Source of the DNA: Gaeumannomyces sp. JS-464
Taxonomy: Eukaryota > Ascomycota > Sordariomycetes > Magnaporthales > Magnaporthaceae
Length of the DNA: 64,000 nt
Assembly: GCA_002197995.1 (NCBI GenBank)
Contig: NGZR01000002.1
Location: 2,170,001 to 2,234,000 of the forward strand
Direction of reading: 5' to 3'
The translations under genes and the position numbers were made by a program. Numbering within the stretch: position 1 is the stretch's first letter; each line of letters opens with the position of its first letter. This document shows positions 1 to 10,326 of the stretch, in pieces. The notes under the pieces were generated by a model that worked only from the letters and a program-made list of their open reading frames with translations, was not told the origin of the DNA and searched no databases.

Positions 1-1000
1 ACCACCACAACCGCCACCCCATCCTCTCCTCTCCCGCCGACGGGCCTCACGCGCCGCGTCATCGCCTGCCTCGACGTGCGCACCAACGACGCGGGCGACC
101 TGGTCGTGACGAAAGGCGACCAGTACGACGTGCGCGAGAAGGACGACGCACGCGGCGTTCGCAACCTCGGCAAGCCCGTCGATCTGGCCCGGCGCTACTA
201 CGAGCAGGGGGCTGACGAGGTCACCTTCCTCAACATCACGTCGTTCCGCGACTGCCCGCTCGCCGACCTGCCTATGCTCGAGGTCCTGCGCCTGACGTCG
301 AGGACCGTCTTCGTGCCCCTGACCGTCGGCGGCGGCATCCGCGACACGGTCGACGTCGACGGCACAAAGGTCCCGGCCCTCGACGTCGCAAAGATGTACT
401 TCGCCTCGGGCGCCGACAAGGTCAGCATCGGGTCCGACGCCGTGGCCGCCGCGGAGGAGTACTACGCGCGGCGGCTCGCTCGCCGGCGACACGGCCATCG
501 AGCAGATTAGCAGGGCCTACGGCAACCAGGCCGTCGTGGTGTCGGTCGACCCCAAGCGCGTCTACGTGGCGGCGCCGTCCGACACGCCGCACGCCGCCAT
601 CAAGACGGCGTTCCCGGGCCCCAAGGGGGAGGGGCTGCTGGTACGCGTGCACGGCCAAGGGCGGGCGCGAGACGCGCGACGTCGACGTGGTGCAGCTGAC
701 GCGCGCCGTCGAGGCCATGGGTGCGGCGAGATCCTGCTCAACTGCATCGACCGCGACGGCACCAACAGCGGCTTCGACCTCGAGCTCATCGCCCAGGTCA
801 AGGAGGCCGTCCGCATCCCCGTCATCGCTTCAAGCGGCGCCGGCTGCCCGGCCCACTTCGAGGAAGTATTCGCTAAAACGACCACCGACGCCGCCCTCGG
901 CGCGGGCATCTTTCACCGCGGCGAGTACACCGTCAAGCAGGTCAAGGACCACCTGGCCCAAGAAGGCCTCATGGTTAGGCAGTTTGAAGGAGATTTATAA
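1..1000 (+). CDS. HIS7: Imidazole glycerol phosphate synthase, C-terminal cyclase half (partial, frame-broken)
   Basis: This is the HisF-type cyclase half of the bifunctional fungal enzyme that converts PRFAR and ammonia to imidazole glycerol phosphate and AICAR in histidine biosynthesis. The window opens inside the gene, so the glutamine amidotransferase half lies to the left. Reading starts in frame 1 with a Pro/Thr/Ser-rich linker, then [22 protein letters not shown] and [12 protein letters not shown], typical of the beta/alpha barrel and its phosphate loops. Later [17 protein letters not shown] and [11 protein letters not shown] follow, with the stop at 998-1000. The Asp residues expected for catalysis (ACLDV, NCIDRDG) are present. 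The frame breaks near 472, 635 and 722; between the last two breaks the expected [15 protein letters not shown] continues in another frame. Each break is one or two bases in GC-rich sequence, so I infer sequence error, though decay is not excluded. Family identity is secure. Confidence 0.93.
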
Positions 1001-1555
1001 AGGGAGAACCCGGCGAAAAGAAGCTGGTGATATTGAGTGGCCCCATGAGAGTCTCCTTACAAGTTGATATCTAGACCAGAAGAACAAAAAAAGAGCAAAA
1101 GCAAAACGATTCGTTTTTTTAGAGAGCTGTCGGTTCTGGTAGGCATCTGTATTGCGCCTGGCTTGAGCTCTCCTTCATGTCCGTTTTAGAGTGGCTTTCT
1201 TCCTCCTTGTGACGCCTAGCCAGATGTCAAACAGAGACGCCCTGATACGTGAATCTGGCCTTGTGTACCTTCTCCAACATGGACAAATCGGCGCGCTTTC
1301 AGACGTGGTAAAGCGGTTGCCCGCTGACAGAAACAAGCGCTGATAATCCACCCAGCATGGAAAGAGAAAAAAATCAACAAGATGCGACGAAGAGTACGAG
1401 CGACTTTTGGCCGATTGTCCAATGCAAAACCCCGAACAGGAAACTTCGCGTGGCAGACAACAGACAAGAAGAACGAACGTTACGAAATAAAGTACAGCAT
1501 GATCGTAAAAGCATGGAAGAACGTTGAGTAGAGAAAAAATTATGCCGAGGACGCT
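1001..1555. other. Intergenic, convergent 3' ends of HIS7 and antizyme
   Basis: No coding region is recognisable. The HIS7-like gene ends from the left and the antizyme gene ends from the right, so this holds two converging 3' untranslated regions. Short open frames on the minus strand have no recognisable motif. Confidence 0.6.
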
Positions 1556-2709
1556 TCAGTCCTCGTACGCCATGAAGAGCCACCGTGGACTTGTGACGTC
1601 CAGGGCACCGCCGGCATAGTGGTCGAGCGAGGCCAGCGAGAAGCCAGCCCACTGCAGTCCCTTCATCAGGCTCTTGGACTCTCCTTCCGGTATCTCGCGG
1701 TCGATGGCGATGACGACCTTGGAGCAGCCAAGCGGCCCATCGGCCAACTCCATAATCGCAATAAGCCTACAGACAAGAAAGATTGCCCTCGGTTAGTACT
1801 CGGCACGGAAGACGGCAGTGTGTTGTGTTTGTGTTCGAGTCAATCGAGGTCGTGAAAACTTACGCCTGCTTCAGGTCCCTGCCAACGACGGCCATGTCGA
1901 AGAAGACAAAGGCTGATTTCTCGCCATTGTCGTCCTCGACCAGGAACCCACGGAAGCCGGTGCCGCCGACATAATCCCTATCTCCATCCAGGCCACGACG
2001 TTAGCGTCGCCGGCGCCGTAGCCGCGCACTAACCGGTCCTGGTCGGGGAACAGGTAGTCGTTTGGCGGCGGGTGCTGAGCTGCCCGTTGCTGGGATAGTG
2101 ACTGTCGTAGTGTTGGTGGTTTTGGTGGTGGTGGTGGTGGTGATGATCATAGACACCCGTCAGGCCGGAGCCGCGCGGTGCCGCGTCCCGCTCATCCCGG
2201 AACACGGCTCGCATGGTCTCGCAGAAGAATCTCTCACATTCTTCCCTGATGCGTGATGTCGCCCCCCTTCGCTGCCCAGTGTTGCTGTTCCTGCCGGCGC
2301 CACCAGGGCCGGCGTTGCTGGTCGTCGTCGCGGAGCGCTGCCTCTTGGATGACTTGTGGGTCAGGGCGAGCTCGTTGTCCGACGTTATGGCTGCGAGGGG
2401 GGACTTGTTGGTGGCGACGGTAGTCCTGAGGAAGGGACCTCAGGAATACCACTCTGCCCCTGCCACGACGCGAACGATAGCGTGAGTTAGTTTTTTTTTT
2501 TTTTATTTTAATTTTGGTTCACCTGCAAGGACCAAAAAGGCAGCCAGGGATCAACGAACCAGTCACGCTCGTGGTGCAGTAGTGGAGGCCACGAAGCGAG
2601 GCCGAAGAGTCGACGAGGTAGCAGCTGGCAAGGACATTCGCCTGGCGGACGCGGCGTCCTCGCCGTAATTACTACTACTGTAATTGGATTCCTGTTTCAT
2701 TGGCGCCAT
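1556..2709 (-). CDS. OAZ1: Ornithine decarboxylase antizyme, with candidate +1 frameshift and one intron
   Basis: Antizyme binds ornithine decarboxylase and delivers it to the proteasome, lowering polyamine synthesis. On the minus strand the conserved core reads ECERFFCETMRAVF (around 2240-2200), NVVAWMEI, then DYVGGTGFRGFLVEDD, SAFVFFDMAVVGRDLKQA, an intron at 1767-1863 (donor GTAAGT) and the terminal exon LIAIMELADGPLGCSKVVIA down to SPRWLFMAYED. I place the start at the ATG at 2709 (MAPMKQE). The first frame stops at GCG-TGA-C (2568-2562); a +1 shift there runs in phase into a candidate intron (about 2535-2464) and the next exon GIPEVPSSGLPSPP. Further frame changes in a C run near 2360, near 2083 and near 1975 look like small sequence errors. 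The segment after TGVYD carries a His-rich run. The C-terminal half is well supported; the N-terminal model is inference. Confidence 0.72.
2562..2568 (-). promoter_or_regulatory. Candidate programmed +1 ribosomal frameshift site GCG-TGA-C
   Basis: The upstream antizyme frame ends with GCG followed by TGA and C on the minus strand. Antizyme genes are known to need a polyamine-stimulated +1 shift at a UGA, and GCG-UGA-C is the site reported for yeast OAZ1. Skipping the T leaves an open frame that reaches CAG|GTGAAC and splices in phase to GQSGIPEVPSS. The call rests on that phase match; I cannot exclude that the true site is elsewhere because this gene also carries small indels. Confidence 0.5.
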
Positions 2710-5479
2710 TGCTTCTGCTGGTTGATGCCACTTTCGGAGTATCTTTTTGTCTCGTGGGAGGTCGGGGTTGGTTCGGTCGGAATTGGACTTGTCGGACTGG
2801 CGGTGACGGTCGAAAGGCCCGAGGTCGATGCGAATGCCGAAGACGGGTTTGCGTGACGGCAGGTGGTCAGACAAATCGGCGATTGGGATGAGAGCAGGGG
2901 GCTTCACGAGATATTTATCGTGGCCGGTCTGGGGGTGCTTTGGTGTTGACTCAGGTGGGACGTTGGAGAGCTGGGAGAGCCGGAAGAAGTGAGACACTTG
3001 GGAATTCAGAAGTGGCCGGGAGTGCAGGAAGCAGCTAGAAAAGCGGAGAAGGCTTGGTTTTTGGAAACGGCTGTGCGGGCGGTGGCAATGAATTTCTGCC
3101 GGGTCCCCGCTTCTTTTGGCTGTTCGGGCGCTGCGGGCGTCTGAATGGGCCCGCCGAAAGCGTGCAGCGCCCAAGAGACGCGGACTTCCAGGCCCTCTCC
3201 ACGTGGGAAGCGCTACATAGAGTTGAAATGCACTGTCGCGCTGCAGATGCAGGCCCAAAGTCAATCAACACGCACCACCCTGGGCGGCTCGCTCATTATG
3301 GCCTCATTCCTGTGCCTCTGAGAAACGTCCAGTGCCCGGAATGCCGCGTGGCTGCTATCTATCGCCGCCCGTCGGCTTGTTGATTGCCGCCATGGAACAC
3401 CTATGGAGCGAATGGCCCGCAAAGTCCATCCGGCACTCTCCTTGTGGATGGCTCGATAGCAATGGCACCATCTCCAGTCAGCACACTCTCTTGGGCCGTG
3501 GCTTGGGATGTCTTGGCCATCCTGGGTTCTCGCCCACAGCCCAGCCGGCACAGTAAGTCGTTTGCATTTTCTTAGCTAAATTTACCTCACGTTTGCACCC
3601 CGTTTGAGGTAACCTCATTGGCGCTAGAGTCTGCCATGTGACCTTTCCGTCCCAAGTTTCAGCCCCTGCGCATCCGATGCCGTTCGCCAAACAGGGAAGG
3701 GCCCTCGTTTTTTCTTCGCGGGTGTGCGTTACGAAAGAGAGGGGAAAGAATTCTTTGGCTCGCCATGATCAAAGCCTGATGCCACATCCACCGCGCGTGC
3801 GTCAGCCAACCACCAGCCAGAGAACGGGACTGGCTTTCAAGCGCGCTTTGTTACTTGGGCACAGACCAGCGTAGGAAGAGAGTGAGGGAGTAGGCCCCTG
3901 TGTCGACCCAGAGGCACGAGCCAGGATGCTGGCGATAGCATCTCGGTTTATCGGCCTCATGGACAACGCCCATCCTGCAGCCTAGATCCATGGCTCCCGT
4001 CAATTTTTTTTTCACGAACCTCGCTATCCATGCCTCTATTGATTGCACTTATATTCATTGCAGATTGCATTATGGCTCCTCGATCTATCCGTGCTAGGGG
4101 CTCACTTGTCTCGGTGTAATAAATGCCAGCTCGGTTCTTGGCCCGCCACCCGGGCTCTGTAGATTGTGTTGTAATCAGCTGGCAGGGGTAAGAAGACGAG
4201 ACGACGAGTATGTCGAGAATAGGCTGGAGCTCCCGTCCCCGAATTAACTTTGGCTGGACTCGGACGGAATCTTGCAACTCTCGGAGCCTGACGGACGATC
4301 CGATCTGCCTGCCGGCAGGTGGCCACGACCCCGCCGTCCGTGGGGTGAGTGTCGGCCCAAAACACAAAAAATAAGCGGCAAGCTTCGGGGTCAGAGCCGT
4401 CAAAGACACTGCCGGACAACGCACCGTGGCAAATCCCGACAGAGAAGGTCACCCCGGCCTGTTCAAGTGGACTGTGGGGGCCACCCACACCCCTCGGGCC
4501 CCCCGTTTTTTGCAGTGATATCGGCTGAGAAAGAAAAGAAAGGAAGCGAACAAAAAAAAAGGCCGTCACGTTATGCATCCAGGGTGGGTTCTGGTGGGTG
4601 GGCTTCGCTGCTGTGGTTGGGTGGGTGTTGCCGCTGATATGGATCACGCAGCTGTTTTTTCTGGTCGCCAGCGACAGCCCGCTCAGGCAGTGGCAGGCCC
4701 GGCGATCAAGGTCCGCCCAATACCCAACCCTCCCATGGGCCCTGCTGGCGCCCAGCCAGTAGCAAAAATAAAATCATTGACGCTTCTCTGGTTCTTCCCT
4801 CCCTCGCATTGCTTTCTGTGTATTTTTGACTCGATTGCAAAAGAATACCCTCACCATCCGTCCGCCCGCGTCAATCTTAGTCGCAGAATCCATAATCCTC
4901 CACTCCATCCACCCCAAAAGTCGCAAAGTCAGGCTGGCGGTCTGGCCTGTCGACGTACGTCAGCATCTCGCACGCCCAGATCGCGACGCATGAAACATTG
5001 AACACCTGCGAGCCCGACCTTATTTTTTCGCCCTTGTTGCACGACAGGCTGTTCGCTCTCGGAACTCGCCTTTGCTAGCCCGAGACCCCTCTCCGTTCGC
5101 GGCCCAGCCCCAACCTCGTCCCCCGGGATCGTACATACTCCTCCCTCCTGCCCCAGACCCGTGCCATCATCTCCGGCGGTTCCGGCGGCTTACACAGCGC
5201 CCCCAGCCCACTTGACCACCACCCCCTTCCGCAGACGAGCAAAAAGCAAGCAGCGCGAACGCAACGCAACGCAACGCCCAGCTCCCTGGCCCGTGGTCGG
5301 CCTCCAGTAGGGGACGCACACGCCTCTTTGGGGCACTTGCTTTCCTCCCGCCTTGATTTGTTCGGCTGGATTTCTAATACAGCCCTTTCTGCACTCCCTT
5401 CCCACCCCCTCCGCCCGCCTTTTAGAGCCTGGGCTGGTGTATTTCTTTTTTTTATTCCCCCCCTCTCCTCTTCGCCCAA
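2710..5479. other. Long intergenic region between divergent antizyme and Yippee genes
   Basis: This 2.8 kb stretch separates two divergently transcribed genes and probably contains both promoters and 5' untranslated regions. No family is recognisable in the open frames. The last 80 bases before 5480 are strongly pyrimidine-rich, which is common just upstream of fungal starts. Confidence 0.5.
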
Positions 5480-6664
5480 ATGGAAAGCGCGTACTACGTC
5501 GACACGGGTTTGCTCTCCCCCGACGCGACGGGTATTCAGATCATGTCCATCTTCGGCTCCAGCACAGTCACCTCCAGCGGCAGTGGCGGCGGCAGCAGCA
5601 GGAGCAACCGCTCGTCCGCGGCGGCGGCCGCCGCTGCCAAGCCCTCCACGGCAGCTGCTGCTCCGCCCTTCCCCACATTCCTGCTGCCCGCCCTGCCGCT
5701 GCAGCTGTTCCGCCGCCGACAAAAACGCCAGCAGCAGTCGTCGTCGTCGTCTGTCGCGCGCAATATTAATAGTAATAATAACAACCCCCACGCGGATGAG
5801 GATCATGAAGAGGACAGCAACAGCGACGACGATGAGGAAGGGGCGCCGCCCTCGCTGAGCAGCTCCGTCGACTCGGCCCCGTCGGAGACGAGCAGCAGCA
5901 CAAATGCGGCGCAGCACCCGGGACGGCGGCGACAGCGCCGCCGCCTGGCGCCGCCGACGCCCGCGACGCTGCGCTGCGGCATCTGCGCGACGGACCTGGC
6001 GTTCGCGTCGCAGATTGTGTCCAAGGGCTTCACTGGCCGGCACGGGCGTGCGTTCCTCGTCGCGCCCGCGTCGCCCAGCAACGTCCCCTTAGATCGACTG
6101 CCACGGTCATCGGCGGCGGCGGCGGCGTCGGGGGACGGGGAGCTCGTCAACATCAAGATCGGGCGGTCCGAGAACCGGCAGCTCGTGACGGGGTCGCACG
6201 TGGTGGCCGACATCAGCTGCCGGGTGTGCGGCACAAAGGTCGGGTGGAAGTACGTCGACGCGCGCGAGTCGCAGCAAAAGTACAAGGTCGGCAAGTTCAT
6301 CCTCGAGACGGCCCGCGTCGTCGCGTGGCGCGGCTGGGAGGCCGCACAGCTGCCGGCGGCCGACGACAGCGACGGGTGCGACGATGAATACGACGACGAT
6401 GACGATCGCCTGGACTACCGGGTGGATGAGGACGAGGACGCAGGCGGCGCGTGGTCCGCCGACGAGGGCGCCCGGTCCACGAGGCCCAGCACCGCCACCG
6501 GCAGCCAGAAGGACGGGGCCGACGGCGACGATGACGACGGGCCCATCGTGTTCGACTCGGACGACGACGACGAGTGTGAGGACATCTTTGCCGGCACGTG
6601 GAACGCCGAGGCGGTTGCGAAGAGGCGGAAGATGAGGCGGGCGCTCGTCGGTCGGAGGGTGTGA
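5480..6664 (+). CDS. Yippee-domain zinc-binding protein with acidic low-complexity arms
   Basis: A single 394-residue open frame holds a Yippee/Mis18-type fold. The domain spans about residues 166-275: a first CxxC (CGICATDL), SKGFTGRHGRAFLV, IGRSENRQLVTGSHVVADI, a second CxxC (CRVCGTKVGWKY) and SQQKYKVGKFILETA. The four cysteines should bind one zinc. Yippee proteins are small conserved eukaryotic proteins linked to nuclear and cell-cycle functions; the fungal role is not established. Here the domain is embedded in about 160 N-terminal residues rich in Ser, Ala, Gln and Asn and a C-terminal tail with Asp/Glu runs, so the protein is about three times longer than the minimal family member. The ATG at 5480 follows a pyrimidine-rich leader, and no in-frame start upstream looks better. 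The frame is intact. Confidence 0.9.
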   Translation: MESAYYVDTGLLSPDATGIQIMSIFGSSTVTSSGSGGGSSRSNRSSAAAAAAAKPSTAAAAPPFPTFLLPALPLQLFRRRQKRQQQSSSSSVARNINSNNNNPHADEDHEEDSNSDDDEEGAPPSLSSSVDSAPSETSSSTNAAQHPGRRRQRRRLAPPTPATLRCGICATDLAFASQIVSKGFTGRHGRAFLVAPASPSNVPLDRLPRSSAAAAASGDGELVNIKIGRSENRQLVTGSHVVADISCRVCGTKVGWKYVDARESQQKYKVGKFILETARVVAWRGWEAAQLPAADDSDGCDDEYDDDDDRLDYRVDEDEDAGGAWSADEGARSTRPSTATGSQKDGADGDDDDGPIVFDSDDDDECEDIFAGTWNAEAVAKRRKMRRALVGRRV

Positions 6665-7340
6665 GTAGATGCGACGAGATTTGACGACGAATGATTGCTG
6701 CACAAATTGATGCCAGTATTCTTGATACCAGGATGCGCTATACCCACCGCCTTTGGCTCCTCGCGAGCGGCGGCTCACCGGTGGGATGGACGGGATTTGC
6801 GGAGTTCGAACTGCATTTTATTGATACCTCGGGATAACAGTCGTTTTTGTATTTTTCTTCTCAATGGTTTGATCACTCCTTCATGACGCGGCAGATAGCT
6901 AGGACAGCCCGACCGTCTCGGGACTGACATAATATCGAAAGCAGGATCCACGAATCAGTCTGGTTTAATGCCTCGACACTTGCTGTGTCGCCACACCCTC
7001 TGCCCAGGTTTCGCCGGAGACAGTTATAGTGTTGGAGGCGTGGCTGCACTTGGTATTTCAATCTGAAGCAGCAAAAAAGTCGTCATTAATATCGCATTCC
7101 CTTCGCGGCCATGATGTAACTAAACCTCGACCAGGAAGATGAATCCTACTATCCTTGGCCCGCTGGGATACCTATTCAGTTCTGCGGGTCAATCCATATC
7201 GGATTGGTACAAGAAGAGCGAACAGATTTGTCCGTGAGCCTATAGAAGGCAGTGTGCTAGTAGCTACGAGAATACAGCTTGAGATAATTACCCGTGCTCT
7301 CAATATCACAACTACATAATGGTAATTGGCTGCCTTCTAC
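6665..7340. other. Intergenic, convergent 3' ends of Yippee and DUG1-like genes
   Basis: No gene is recognisable. The two neighbours converge here, so it should hold their 3' untranslated regions and terminators. Confidence 0.55.
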
Positions 7341-8850
7341 TTAGTTCTTGGGCTCCTCAGCCACGTAATGTAGGTATGCGCCAAGAAGCTTGATGCCCTC
7401 GATGTAGTTGCGCTTGTCGAGCTTCTCGTTGATCGAGTGGGCGCCATCGGTGGAGCTTCCCATGGGGAGCAGGAGAACGTTCTTGCCCGTGGCCTGCTCA
7501 AAGGTGAGGGTGACGGGAATGCTGCAAGCTAGGTGTAAGCAACCACGCCTGGGGACATATCAACCGAAGACGCGTAAATGGGCGGGGAGAAAAAACATAC
7601 CTGCCACCCTCGCGGGTGAAATCAGGGGCAACACCCCACACGCGCTCGACGGCCTTGGCAGCGGCCGTGAAGTTCCAGTGGTTGGGGCTGGCCACCCACC
7701 ACTTACCCGTATGCTGGGCGTAGACCTTGAGGGTGTTCTTGCTGCCGAGCTTGGCGAACTGCTCCTTGACGTACTTGTACACGAGCTCGTTCGTCTTCTC
7801 GATCTCCATGTCGGGCACGGTCCGGATGGAGAACTTGCCAATGACCTTTGCGGGAATGACCGTCTTGGCCCCGGGTGCCGAGAAGGCGCCCTCGACGCCG
7901 TGTAGCGACAGAGAAGGGTAGCGCCACCGCGCCATCAGGGTCGGCTTCTTGTCCTCAAAGATGGTCGTCTTGGAGCCGAGCGACTCGTGAAGCGTCTCCA
8001 TGGTGAATGAGATGTTGTCGTACAGGGTCTCCTCCTCGGCCGTCACGGGAGCGACCTGCTCGTTGATACCAGGGATCAGGATCTTGCCCGAAGTGTCCAC
8101 CAGCGTACCCAGCACGCGCACCAGATCCGTCATGGGTTCCTGGGCGGTGCCGCCAAAGACGCCAGAGTGCAGGTCGGCGCCTGGGCCGCTGATCTCGACG
8201 CTGTAGTAGTTGCAGCCACGCAGGCCGTACGTCAGGCAAGGCTTCTCAGTGCCGAGCCAGTAGTTGTCCGAAATGCAGACAGCTTCGGCGTCCTTGAAAA
8301 ACTTTGGGGCCTCGGCCACGATCAGGTCGTCAAGGCCCTCGGAGCCGTACTCCTCCATGCCCTCGAAGCACATGAGCAGGTTGACGGGGAAGTCAACACC
8401 AGCCTTCTGGTGGGCCTCGATGGCGTTGAGCCAGCCAAGCACGGGACCCTTGTCGTCGGTGCTGCCGCGGCCAAACATGCGACCGTCAGAGCCGACAGTG
8501 AGGTCGAAAGGCTCTGTGGCCCAGCCGTCCGATTTCTCAGCGGGCTGTACGTCATAGTGGCCGTAGACGAGGATCGTGCGCTTGGCAGGGTCGGAGCCGT
8601 AGCGGGCCAGGACAACGGGCGGCAGGTCCAGCGTCGGGTTATCGGGCTGCTTTCCGAGCGGGCGCAGCTCAACATGGGCGCCGAGGGCCTTGAGCTCCGA
8701 CTCAAGGAAGTGGGCCATGCGAACGACATCGGGTCGGCGGGCGGCGTCCGAGGACACGGACGGGATGGCGACGGCCGCGCGGAGCCTCTGGATGAAGGCG
8801 TCCGACAGGCTGTCAACCTGGGAGAAGAACGGGTCGAGCTGGGGAGCCAT
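7341..8850 (-). CDS. DUG1: Cys-Gly metallodipeptidase (M20 family), one intron
   Basis: This encodes a di-zinc M20 peptidase like yeast Dug1 and animal CNDP2, which splits Cys-Gly during glutathione turnover in the cytosol. The coding exons are 7601-8850 and 7341-7521, joined across an intron at 7522-7600 (donor GTATGT, acceptor CAG), giving 476 residues, close to Dug1. Visible motifs are [26 protein letters not shown] (metal ligand His and Asp), [11 protein letters not shown] (bridging Asp), [16 protein letters not shown] (catalytic Glu pair), CISDNYWLG, and after the intron [34 protein letters not shown] and [12 protein letters not shown]. The start chosen is ATG at 8850 (MAPQLDPFF), where family similarity begins. 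The frame stays open upstream to another ATG at 9168, which may add a targeting peptide. No frame damage is seen. Confidence 0.95.
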
Positions 8851-10326
8851 CTTGCGGGCCTGGTGGGTGCGGATGGCGTCGGTCAGATAGGGTCGGGTCT
8901 GGGTCTGGGTGTTACCGCTGGTAATGCGGCGGCGACAGTGCTCAGCAGCGTCGCGGGATGAGATCAGGGAAGTCGGTCGATCGTGAGGAGGACGGATCGA
9001 GGAGCAGGTTGCGGGGTGTTGCGAGGTACAACTCGAGATCTGGGGCGAGGTGGAAACAGGGCGAAAGCAATAAGGGACGTTGCTTCTAAAGTTGCCCGCG
9101 TGCAGCTTGCGCCCAACACATCTTAGGGGGGAAGGTCGCACACCCGGGAGGGCCAATGTGCGGGGCATTGGATTGAGCTTGCTGATAGCTCCCGCAGTGT
9201 AAGCGTGGCCAGACTCGACGTCGGCGGAAGAGGGGCAACTACGGGCAATCCTGATGACTAGGTAGGTACCTAGGACCTACCCTCCCCTCCCGCCCGAGAT
9301 TTGCTGCGCGGTTGGCAGCGGTTCAATGCGTGGGTGCGGAAGCGATGCACGTGCGGTGACGCATCGAGGTGGGGTTACGACAGCCGGAGTGCCGCTCTGT
9401 GCTCACTTACGTGCTTACGTAACACACGCAAAAAAAAAAAAAAAAAAAAAAAAAAACTCCAGAAACTCTCATCACGTGACAACAACCTCGGCATGTTGGA
9501 TCCTCGCCTCAGAGGTTGCTTTTGTTTTTTGCATAGCCTATTTGCAAATGCCTAATGCCTCAACAGTCTCGGTTTCCACTGCTGGCTAACTAGCGACAAG
9601 GTTGGGCTTTGCTCTCATGATAGCCTCGTGTGCTGCCTCGGTTGCATGCCGCGGTGGAGCGTTTACTCAACAAGCCGAAAGTTCTGAGCACCACTTGAGG
9701 CTGAGAGCCACACGCCTGCGACCAGGCCGTTGGCCCCTGACCCACCAATGATGACGCCAAGTTGGCGCCCATTGGCTAAGCGGCTGCCAAGATTCAATGC
9801 CAGCCCCATCAGCTCTCAGGTTGGGCAACAGCTGGAGCCGAGGCCCAGAAGGAAAGCGGTCAGATAAGAAAACCGACAACCCCAAACCTCGACGCCGGCG
9901 GTATACTGGCTTTTCCGGCCAACTTGATTTATGTCATCACCATTTGCGCGATCCTTCCTGTCCAGGTGTAGCTCCGCTATCTTTTGCTACGCACGCGCTG
10001 TTCCGCTCTGGGCCGTCGCCCTTGCCGTCCTGTTCCTTGGCGCGTTGAGAGCACGCGTTGCCAGCGCCGCCGTTGGCTGGGGCGCTGGTGGTGGTAGAGG
10101 CGCTGGAGACGTCACGAGTAACGAGGTTTCCGGCCGCGATCAAGGCGAAAAGGGAATAGCAAGCGTCCTCCTCGGGAATACACAGACAACACGCGAATAG
10201 CCCACGCTTGCGGAAGATGGCTTCCGCCGCATCTAATGTCGGCTCGGCGGGACTGCTGGTGCCAGTGTTTGCGCCCTTGACGGCGCTGACACTGGCATAC
10301 ACGGGCCGCCAGCTCATGAAGCTACA
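8851..10326. other. Divergent promoter region between DUG1-like and thioesterase-like genes
   Basis: The two flanking genes are divergent. The part nearest the dipeptidase (8851-9168) is an open in-frame extension of that gene. The rest shows no recognisable gene; it contains a 27-base A tract. Confidence 0.5.
9430..9456. repeat. Poly-A homopolymer tract
   Basis: An uninterrupted run of 27 A residues lies in an otherwise GC-balanced intergenic region. It may be a microsatellite or the relic of a retroposed tail; no target duplication was recognised around it. Confidence 0.9.

Noticed and set aside
2234..2452. ATG-TGA at 2239-2234 as the antizyme shift site
   Set aside because: A +1 shift there would also enter the conserved frame, but the ITSDNELALTHKSSK stretch upstream is already in that frame and reads as antizyme-like, so a C-run indel near 2360 explains the change better. 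It stays a weaker alternative.
2563..3264. Minus-strand frame of 233 codons read as one protein
   Set aside because: Only the last 49 codons from ATG 2709 fit the antizyme model; the upstream part has no recognisable motif and is probably 5' leader.
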